From positions 1 through 8,273 of the forward strand of contig RHAY01000029.1 of the NCBI GenBank assembly GCA_010031285.1: a DNA stretch of 8,273 nt, written 5' to 3'. Under the pieces are notes generated by a model. That model saw only the letters and a list, made by a program, of their open reading frames with translations. It made no database searches and was not told where the DNA came from. This stretch comes from Methylophilaceae bacterium (GTDB taxonomy: Bacteria; Pseudomonadota; Gammaproteobacteria; Burkholderiales; Methylophilaceae). This document shows positions 1 to 4,954 of the stretch, piece by piece. The first letter of the stretch is position 1; every line of letters begins with the position of its first letter. A program made the translations under genes and the position numbers.

Positions 1-491
1 GTAATCGCATTTTCAAGTTGAAGGGCTGTCATTTTGAATTTTTGTTCAATTCCACATTCAACGATCACCGGTTTAGCATTTGAAACTAAGGCGATATCTG
101 CATAAGATACCCAATAAGGCGCGGGTATAATTACTTCATCGCCTGCATTTAAAACAGCAAGACAGAAATTAAAAATACATTGTTTTCCTCCTACACCAAC
201 AATCACTTCATTGGGGGCATATTCAAGATTATTGTCTCGTTTAAATTTATCAATAATTGCTTTTTTTAATGATGGAATGCCAGCCACAGGGGTGTATTTT
301 GTAAATCCATTATCGATTGCTTTTTTTGCAGCATCTTTGATATGTTGTGGTGTATCAAAATCTGGTTCCCCAGCAGCAAGGCCAATAATATCTTTGCCTT
401 CTGATTTATAGCGAGCTGCTTTGGCTGTGATGGCAAGGGTTGGTGATTCTTTTATTCGGCTGACGCAGTCGGATAGTTTGATAGCTGACAA
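1..491 (-). CDS. PLP-dependent aspartate-type aminotransferase, N-terminal part (cut by left edge)
   Basis: The minus strand reads an open frame of 163 codons from a TTG at 491-489 to the window edge. Class I aminotransferase landmarks appear in order: an N-terminal SPTLAITAKA segment, GLAAGEPDFDTP, GFTKYTPVAGIP, the GGKQCIFNF cofactor-site region and AGDEVIIPAPYWVSY. These match the aspartate/prephenate aminotransferase branch (AspC/AatA, Ib type), cytosolic enzymes that transfer amino groups between aspartate and 2-oxoglutarate. The catalytic lysine and C-terminal half lie beyond the edge, so substrate specificity cannot be settled. The TTG is chosen because an in-frame TAG lies ten codons upstream with no ATG or GTG between, and family similarity begins a few residues after it. 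The Shine-Dalgarno is weak (GGA only). Adjacency to uvrB is a familiar betaproteobacterial arrangement. The visible part shows no damage. Confidence 0.9.
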   Translation of the reverse strand, partial: MSAIKLSDCVSRIKESPTLAITAKAARYKSEGKDIIGLAAGEPDFDTPQHIKDAAKKAIDNGFTKYTPVAGIPSLKKAIIDKFKRDNNLEYAPNEVIVGVGGKQCIFNFCLAVLNAGDEVIIPAPYWVSYADIALVSNAKPVIVECGIEQKFKMTALQLENAI

Positions 492-523
492 TTTAGATCC
501 AGGGTTTATTGAAGAATGACCCT

Positions 524-552
524 ATTTTACGCAAAAAGAAGTGTAGTTGAAA
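524..552 (-). promoter_or_regulatory. Candidate sigma70 promoter for the aminotransferase gene
   Basis: Read on the minus strand, TAAAAT (529-524) matches the -10 consensus at 5 of 6 positions. It lies 17 bases downstream of TTTCAA (552-547), a poor -35 with 3 of 6 matches. A start near 517 would leave a leader of about 25 bases before the TTG start. This is inferred from spacing and consensus only, and AT-rich spacers yield such matches by chance. Confidence 0.3.
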
Positions 553-564
553 TAGACTTTTAAT

Positions 565-1593
565 CTATTCACATGTCTTAGAGCAGCCTACCAGTTGATT
601 GTAATCTTCGAGAAGTTCAGGGTTAATTAGAGAAATTTGTTCCTGAATATTTTTAATTTCTTTTTTATCATCTTTAGTTTTAGCAATAAAACCTAAACGT
701 AAAAGTGCATCTGTGTTTTGACTATCTAATTTGATCGATTGTCGATATGCTTTTTCTGCCTCTATCAAATTATTAAGATGCTCATAGGCAAAGCCAAGTT
801 CGAACCAAGCCTCAGCATTATTTTTTTCTTTGCTTGTCCATTCATTAGCTACATCTAATAATTTCTTCCAGTCTTCTTTGATTGTTGGGATTGCAACTTG
901 AAGAAAAATTGGTTTTTTATCTTCTTCTTCTTCCCACAAAGCTCTGCCACTGATTGGGAAATTAGTTTCAGCTGGTTTGTTCTTAAGTGAATTTAACCAT
1001 TCAACTGGAAGGGCATAGTAAAAAGAATTCCGGCCCGAAGTTTTAAATGTATTAATACCGATGAGTCGACCTTCAGTATCAAATAAACCACTACCCGATG
1101 CGCCCATTCTAAATTGAGCCGAACTTAAAATAACTTTTCCTTGATCAAGATCGTAGGTTGATTTAACAACGCCTGCGCTCGTGAGTGGCGCGGGAACACC
1201 ATTCGAGTGACCGATGGCGATGACTTCCTGTCCTTTCTTAAGGTCTGTACTTTTACCTAAGATAACAGGTTTATGTGGCATACCAAATGTGGTCATAAGA
1301 CATAAGTCATGCCAGCGATCAGCTTTAACGGCCGTTACAGAGTAAGTTTCTTCACCCTGAGATACCCAGGGTTGTTTTGTTTTTCTAATCACATGACAGT
1401 TCGTCACCACTTGATTATCCCCTACAACAACACCTGAGCCATAAGCAAGCCCACCAGCTTCGTTATATCCCCTAATCATGACAACACTTAAAAATGAATC
1501 CATTAATAGATCTCTATTCAAAGCAAACACATTGGATGAATAGAGGGAAACAACAACAAATATCAAAGCGATATATTTAAAAAAACGTTTCAT
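565..1593 (-). CDS. Exported trypsin/HtrA-like serine protease with C-terminal TPR-like repeats
   Basis: The 342-residue product starts with a basic MKRFFK stretch, a hydrophobic core and a likely signal peptidase site after VFA (about residue 24), so it should act in the periplasm. The trypsin-like domain spans roughly residues 30-205. The triad can be placed as His67 (TNCHVI), Asp96 (RWHDLC) and Ser166 (GASGSGLFD, the GxSG motif). Cys66 and Cys98 sit beside His67 and Asp96 and could form a disulfide. No PDZ domain follows. Instead there is an acidic linker (WEEEEDKK, about 220-227), then TPR-like helices at about 258-310 (AEAWFELGFAYEHLNN, EAEKAYRQSIKLD), and a terminal CSKTC with Cys337 and Cys341. 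The substrate is unknown; the TPR region suggests protein binding. It starts at ATG 1593, converges on nothing, and is transcribed away from uvrB. The family call is firm; the specific role is not. Confidence 0.85.
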   Translation of the reverse strand: MKRFFKYIALIFVVVSLYSSNVFALNRDLLMDSFLSVVMIRGYNEAGGLAYGSGVVVGDNQVVTNCHVIRKTKQPWVSQGEETYSVTAVKADRWHDLCLMTTFGMPHKPVILGKSTDLKKGQEVIAIGHSNGVPAPLTSAGVVKSTYDLDQGKVILSSAQFRMGASGSGLFDTEGRLIGINTFKTSGRNSFYYALPVEWLNSLKNKPAETNFPISGRALWEEEEDKKPIFLQVAIPTIKEDWKKLLDVANEWTSKEKNNAEAWFELGFAYEHLNNLIEAEKAYRQSIKLDSQNTDALLRLGFIAKTKDDKKEIKNIQEQISLINPELLEDYNQLVGCSKTCE

Positions 1594-1611
1594 AGGAATT
1601 CACTTATAAAA

Positions 1612-1640
1612 AGTATAATGTTGACTTGACTGAATGAAAT
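1612..1640 (-). promoter_or_regulatory. Candidate promoter for the protease gene in the divergent spacer
   Basis: In the 119-bp spacer (1594-1712) the minus strand shows TATACT (1617-1612), which matches the -10 consensus at 5 of 6 positions. It lies 17 bases from ATTTCA (1640-1635), a weak -35. Transcription would begin near 1605, close to the ATG at 1593. The plus strand of this spacer holds TTGACT twice in overlap (1621-1631) without a well-spaced -10, so the uvrB promoter is not resolved. A TAGAAT at 1698-1703 is possible but lacks a -35. No LexA-type operator was recognised. Confidence 0.3.
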
Positions 1641-1712
1641 ACTAAAAGTTCTTACTTATTTTTAATGCAAATTAAATTTTCTAATTCTTTATTTAAGTAG
1701 AATAACACTATC

Positions 1713-3560
1713 TTGTTACTTACATTTCCAAATAGCCCTTACCAGTTATTTCAGCCATTTCCTCCTGCGGGCGATCAGCCCCAAGCTATTGATCTTTTAA
1801 CCCAGGGTATTTTTGATGGAAAAAAATTTCAAACACTTTTAGGTGTGACTGGGTCAGGAAAAACATACACCATTGCAAATGTAATCGCAAGGACAGGAAA
1901 GCCTGCCATTGTGATGGCGCCCAATAAGACACTTGCTGCTCAACTTTATTCAGAATTCAGGGAGTTTTTTCCACATATTGGCGATCCAGTTGATTATCAG
2001 GGTATGGTCATGCATCTCGTCAAAGGTGAAAAGTTATTGCAACGCAATATAATTTTACGCTTAGTGTCCATGCAATATGAACGTAATGATTTTGATTTTT
2101 CGCGAGGTGCTTTTCGAGTTCGGGGCGATACGATTGATATTTTTCCTGCTGAAAATTCAGAAACCGCGATCAGAGTGACGTTATTTGATGATCTCATTGA
2201 GTCCATCACATTCTTTGATCCACTTACAGGACAAATGTATAACAAAGTGAATCACTTTACTGTTTACCCATCGAGTCATTACGTCACACCAAGAGAAACT
2301 ACAGTAAGAGCCATTGAAAAAATTAAAAACGAATTAAGAGAGCGTTCTGATTATTTTGTGAAAGCAAATAAATTAGTGGAAGCTCAGAGAATTGAACAGC
2401 GAACTCGTTTTGATATTGAGATGTTAAATGAAATAGGTTTTTGTAAGGGTATCGAAAATTATTCAAGACATTTATCAGGCAGAAATCCAGGAGATCCGCC
2501 ACCTACTTTGATTGAATATCTGCCTAAGAATGCGCTCATGATTATTGATGAAAGTCATGTGACCGTACCTCAAATTGGAGGTATGTATAAAGGTGATCGG
2601 GCCCGAAAAGAAAATTTAGTTGAGTACGGATTTAGATTACCTTCGGCGCTTGATAATCGCCCACTAACATTTGAAGAGTTTGAAAAAACAATGCGACAGT
2701 GTATTTTTGTATCAGCGACACCTGCTGAATATGAAGCAGCGCATACAGAACAAATCGTTGAGCAAGTTGCGAGACCTACAGGACTTGTCGATCCTGAAAT
2801 TATCGTTAAACCTGCAGATACACAAGTTGACGATTTATTAAGCGAGATTAATCTACGTGTTGAAAAAAATGAAAGAGTCCTAGCGACCACTCTTACAAAG
2901 CGAATGGCTGAAGACTTGACCGACTATTTAAATGAACATCAGATTAAAGTACGCTATCTTCATTCGGATATTGATACGGTGGAGCGCGTTGAAATCATTC
3001 GCGACTTAAGATTAGGAAAATTTGATGTCGTTGTGGGTATTAATTTACTAAGAGAAGGCCTTGATATCCCAGAAGTTTCGCTTGTGGCTGTGTTAGATGC
3101 TGATAAAGAGGGTTTTTTAAGGTCTGAACGCTCTCTTATACAAACGGCAGGAAGGGCGGCTCGAAATATAAATGGCCAAGTTATTTTCTATGCTAATAAG
3201 ATTACACGAAGCATGAAGGTCGCGATGGATGAAACTAATCGAAGACGCACCAAACAAATTACGTTTAATCAAGAAAATCATATTACGCCAGTAGGCGTTA
3301 CTAAAAAGATTAAAGATATTATTGAAGGTACATTTGATAAAGAAGAAGTTGATCTTAATCGAGCGCTTAAAAAGGAAGAGGCTCGCTATGACCATTTAAA
3401 TGAGAAGCAAATGGCCAAGGAGATTCAAAAACTCGAAAAATCAATGCAGACAGCGGCACGTAATTTAGAATTTGAAAAAGCAGCCCAGCTGCGAGATGAG
3501 GCAAAATTCCTTAAAGAAAGACTTTATGGAGCAGGCCTTAAAGACAGAATTGACCTCTAA
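1713..3560 (+). CDS. uvrB: Excinuclease ABC subunit B with an internal in-frame deletion
   Basis: UvrB is the damage-verifying ATPase of nucleotide excision repair; it is loaded by UvrA and recruits UvrC. Visible landmarks are the N-terminal FPPAGDQPQAI, Walker A GVTGSGKT (44-51), APNKTLAAQLY (69-79), FRVRGDTIDIFP (134-145), GIENYSRHLSGR (246-257), DESH (279-282), VSATP (333-337), TTLTKRMAEDLTDYL (392-406), RYLHSDIDT (414-422), GINLLREGLD (442-451), QTAGRAARN (477-485) and a C-terminal UVR motif (about 564-600). The product has 615 residues against about 670-680 expected. After EFFPH (84-88) it jumps straight to IGDP (89-92), skipping about 64 residues that include the Tyr-rich beta-hairpin and the helices up to the conserved SAIYG-type segment. 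That region inserts between the DNA strands, so damage verification should be lost although frame and flanks are intact. The TTG start is chosen because an in-frame TAG lies five codons upstream and homology starts at once; no clear Shine-Dalgarno is seen. Confidence 0.93.
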   Translation: MLLTFPNSPYQLFQPFPPAGDQPQAIDLLTQGIFDGKKFQTLLGVTGSGKTYTIANVIARTGKPAIVMAPNKTLAAQLYSEFREFFPHIGDPVDYQGMVMHLVKGEKLLQRNIILRLVSMQYERNDFDFSRGAFRVRGDTIDIFPAENSETAIRVTLFDDLIESITFFDPLTGQMYNKVNHFTVYPSSHYVTPRETTVRAIEKIKNELRERSDYFVKANKLVEAQRIEQRTRFDIEMLNEIGFCKGIENYSRHLSGRNPGDPPPTLIEYLPKNALMIIDESHVTVPQIGGMYKGDRARKENLVEYGFRLPSALDNRPLTFEEFEKTMRQCIFVSATPAEYEAAHTEQIVEQVARPTGLVDPEIIVKPADTQVDDLLSEINLRVEKNERVLATTLTKRMAEDLTDYLNEHQIKVRYLHSDIDTVERVEIIRDLRLGKFDVVVGINLLREGLDIPEVSLVAVLDADKEGFLRSERSLIQTAGRAARNINGQVIFYANKITRSMKVAMDETNRRRTKQITFNQENHITPVGVTKKIKDIIEGTFDKEEVDLNRALKKEEARYDHLNEKQMAKEIQKLEKSMQTAARNLEFEKAAQLRDEAKFLKERLYGAGLKDRIDL

Positions 3561-3566
3561 AAATCA

Positions 3567-3594
3567 TTGATTTAATTCAAAAAACACCTATAAT
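3567..3594 (+). promoter_or_regulatory. Sigma70-like promoter of the rpsF operon
   Basis: TTGATT (3567-3572) and a perfect TATAAT (3589-3594) are separated by 16 bases, immediately after uvrB stops at 3560. The predicted start near 3601 gives a leader of about 63 bases before the rpsF ATG. Position and consensus fit a strong promoter for the ribosomal protein operon. The start point is inferred. Confidence 0.65.
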
Positions 3595-3663
3595 ACTCGA
3601 TCTTTCTACCTTGCTTTACAGTGAATCGCATCATTGAAAGCTATTAACCATAAGGGGATTTAT

Positions 3664-4041
3664 ATGCGACATTATGAAGTTGTATTTATCGTACATCCTG
3701 ATCAAAGCGAACAAGTGCCTGGCATGATTGAACGCTACAGATCTCTAGTTACATCCAAAGGTGGAAAACTCCACCGCCTCGAAGACTGGGGCCGCAAACA
3801 ACTTGCCTACATGATTGAAAAAATTCACAAAGCGCATTATGTGCTTATGAATATTGAATGTGATCTCGAAACCCTCGGAGAGCTAGAGCATGCATTTAAA
3901 TTCAATGATGCCGTTTTACGTCATTTGATTATGGGCACAAAAACAGCCGTGACTTCACCATCTATCATGATGAAAGAAGAAAAATCAAAATCAGTGCTTG
4001 ATAAAGATGAGCGCGGTGCACCTGAGGTTGTTGAAGCTTAA
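3664..4041 (+). CDS. rpsF: 30S ribosomal protein S6
   Basis: S6 is a small-subunit protein that binds 16S rRNA in the platform as a heterodimer with S18. The 125-residue product begins MRHYEVVFIVHPDQSEQVPGM and carries HRLEDWGRKQLAY, KAHYVLMNIE and FNDAVLRHL, all characteristic of bacterial S6, followed by a charged low-complexity tail. Length is normal and no damage is seen. An in-frame TTG at 3634 would add ten residues, but the ATG at 3664 is preferred: it has a strong Shine-Dalgarno (AAGGGGA, 3652-3658) at good spacing and matches the family N-terminus. It is the first gene of the rpsF-priB-rpsR-rplI operon. Its partner S18 is reduced to a fragment here, which would leave S6 without its normal dimer unless another copy exists. 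Confidence 0.97.
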   Translation: MRHYEVVFIVHPDQSEQVPGMIERYRSLVTSKGGKLHRLEDWGRKQLAYMIEKIHKAHYVLMNIECDLETLGELEHAFKFNDAVLRHLIMGTKTAVTSPSIMMKEEKSKSVLDKDERGAPEVVEA

Positions 4042-4047
4042 TTTAGA

Positions 4048-4332
4048 TTGAATTGCTTAGAAATTTGTGGGGAAGTATCCCATGTGGATCCGGTTCGTTA
4101 CACCCCCGCAGGAATACCGGCACTCAATCTTACTTTAAAACATAACTCAGAGCAGATTGAAGCGAATTTAAAACGAACAATCAATTGTGAGTTGAACGCA
4201 AAAATCATGGGCAATAATGCATTAATACCTGTGAAAATTGGCGATAGAATTAAAACAAAAGGGTTTATTGGAAATAAGAGCGCAAAAAGTAACCAGCTCA
4301 TTTTTCATATTAATTTTATAGAATATCTATAG
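4048..4332 (+). CDS. priB: Primosomal replication protein N (PriB)
   Basis: PriB is a small OB-fold single-stranded-DNA-binding protein that stabilises PriA at stalled forks and helps reload DnaB. The 94-residue product shows the family pattern: LEICGEV, VRYTPAGIPALNLTLKH (like the SPSGIPHCQFVLEH of E. coli), KIGDRIKTKGFI and a C-terminal LIFHINFIEY strand. By eye the position of the E. coli DNA-contacting Trp47 is Asn here (RTINCEL against RQAWCQM), while the basic KTKGFIGNKSAKS loop is kept. Location between rpsF and rpsR is typical of beta- and gammaproteobacteria. The start is TTG, six bases after the rpsF stop. An in-frame TAA (that same stop) leaves no earlier start, so translational coupling to rpsF is likely. 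No strong Shine-Dalgarno is visible. Complete and slightly shorter than the E. coli protein. Confidence 0.9.
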   Translation: MNCLEICGEVSHVDPVRYTPAGIPALNLTLKHNSEQIEANLKRTINCELNAKIMGNNALIPVKIGDRIKTKGFIGNKSAKSNQLIFHINFIEYL

Positions 4333-4341
4333 GAGTTTAAG

Positions 4342-4422
4342 ATGGCTAGAGAAATGTACAAAAGAAGACGTTATTGCAGATTTAGTGCCGAAGGCATTAA
4401 AGAGGTCACTGATAAGCACTAA
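4342..4422 (+). CDS. rpsR: 30S ribosomal protein S18 remnant with its core deleted in frame
   Basis: The reading frame encodes only 26 residues. It begins MAREMYKRRRYCRFSAEGIK, the normal bacterial S18 N-terminus, then passes via EV directly to TDKH and a TAA stop; TDKH/TDQH is the usual S18 C-terminus. About 45-50 residues of core are missing, including the GKI(V/M)P-(S/A)RITGT and YQRQL segments that contact 16S rRNA and S6, and the RAR(F/Y)LALLPY helix. The junction lies within about 4403-4409. The Shine-Dalgarno AGGAG (4331-4335, overlapping the priB stop) and the spacing to rplI (12 bases) are those of an active operon gene, so only the middle of the coding sequence is lost. This peptide cannot be a working S18. 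It is either a sequence artefact or a deleted allele needing an intact copy elsewhere. It is certain that the two ends are S18; the cause is unknown. Confidence 0.88.
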   Translation: MAREMYKRRRYCRFSAEGIKEVTDKH

Positions 4423-4434
4423 GGAGATTATAAG

Positions 4435-4887
4435 ATGCAAGTTATTTTATTAGAGAAAGTTGCTAATTTAGGAAACCTTGGTGACATTGTTAAAGTTAAA
4501 GATGGTTTTGGTAGAAATTTTTTAATTCCACAAGGTAAAGCTAAACGTGCAACAGATTCAAACAAAGCTGAATTTGAAGCAAGGCGTGCTGAGCTTGAAA
4601 AACAACAAGCGGCGCTTCTCGATGCTGCAAAAGAAAGAGCGAAAGCACTTGCTGGTTTTAATCTTTCTGTGACACAAAAAGCCGGTGTAGATGGAAAACT
4701 TTTTGGCTCAGTGACAAACACAGATATTGCTGAAGGATTAACAGCGAATAAGATTAAGGTCGTTAAAGCGGAAATTCGTATGCCAAATGGCCCACTTAAA
4801 ACTGTAGGCCAGCATCAAGTGACCATTGCTTTACATCATGATGTAACTGTTGATATTACAATCGACGTCATCGGTGAACCTGCTTAA
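4435..4887 (+). CDS. rplI: 50S ribosomal protein L9
   Basis: L9 is an elongated large-subunit protein that binds near the L1 stalk and helps maintain reading frame. The 150-residue product matches the family throughout. The N-terminal domain has MQVILLEKVANLGNLGD, VKVKDGFGRNFLIPQGKA, then the long connecting helix (KAEFEARRAELEKQQAALLDA begins near residue 44), and the C-terminal domain has DGKLFGSVTNTDIAE, IRMPNGPLKTVGQH and a closing beta-strand. Length agrees with E. coli (149). A strong Shine-Dalgarno (AAGGAG, 4421-4426, overlapping the rpsR stop) precedes the ATG. The gene ends with tandem stops TAA TAA (4885-4890) and is the last gene before the intrinsic terminator. No defect seen. Confidence 0.97.
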   Translation: MQVILLEKVANLGNLGDIVKVKDGFGRNFLIPQGKAKRATDSNKAEFEARRAELEKQQAALLDAAKERAKALAGFNLSVTQKAGVDGKLFGSVTNTDIAEGLTANKIKVVKAEIRMPNGPLKTVGQHQVTIALHHDVTVDITIDVIGEPA

Positions 4888-4908
4888 TAAAAAGCAATCT
4901 ATTTTTTT

Positions 4909-4935
4909 AAAGGCTGCCTAGGGCAGCCTTTTTTT
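4909..4935 (+). terminator. Rho-independent terminator of the rpsF-rplI operon
   Basis: A perfect 10-bp inverted repeat, AAAGGCTGCC (4909-4918) and GGCAGCCTTT (4922-4931), closes a 3-base TAG loop. Seven T residues run through 4929-4935. It lies 19 bases after the second rplI stop and just before dnaB, separating the ribosomal operon from the dnaB-alr-radA unit. Confidence 0.92.
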
Positions 4936-4942
4936 ATTCCGT

Positions 4943-4948
4943 TATAAT
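4943..4948 (+). promoter_or_regulatory. Candidate -10 element placing transcription start at the dnaB ATG
   Basis: A perfect TATAAT ends only six bases before the dnaB ATG at 4955, so a start at the usual distance would fall on or beside the A of that codon and give a leaderless message. No good -35 is found at 16-18 bases (AGGGCA at 4920-4925 lies inside the terminator stem) and no TG extension is present. Supporting the idea, no Shine-Dalgarno precedes the ATG. Confidence 0.45.
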
Positions 4949-4954
4949 TAATCC

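Noticed and set aside
551..569. Inverted repeat AATAGA/TCTATT as a terminator of the protease gene
   Set aside because: The stem is only 6 bp of mostly A-T pairs, it overlaps the stop codon, and no T-run follows on the minus strand.
1621..1649. TTGACT direct repeat as the -35 of uvrB
   Set aside because: No acceptable -10 hexamer occurs 15-19 bases downstream of either copy.
1997..2890. Long minus-strand reading frames inside uvrB
   Set aside because: They show no recognisable domain and lie wholly inside a well-supported gene; the composition is that of an antisense shadow.
3562..3574. Palindrome AAATCATTGATTT after uvrB as a terminator or operator
   Set aside because: It has no room for a loop and no T-tract, and it overlaps the -35 of the rpsF promoter; a chance AT-rich palindrome is the simplest reading.
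3601..3663. S6:S18-binding autoregulatory leader upstream of rpsF
   Set aside because: Such leaders are known in many bacteria, but I could not find the conserved CCG-containing bulged hairpin in this 63-base leader.
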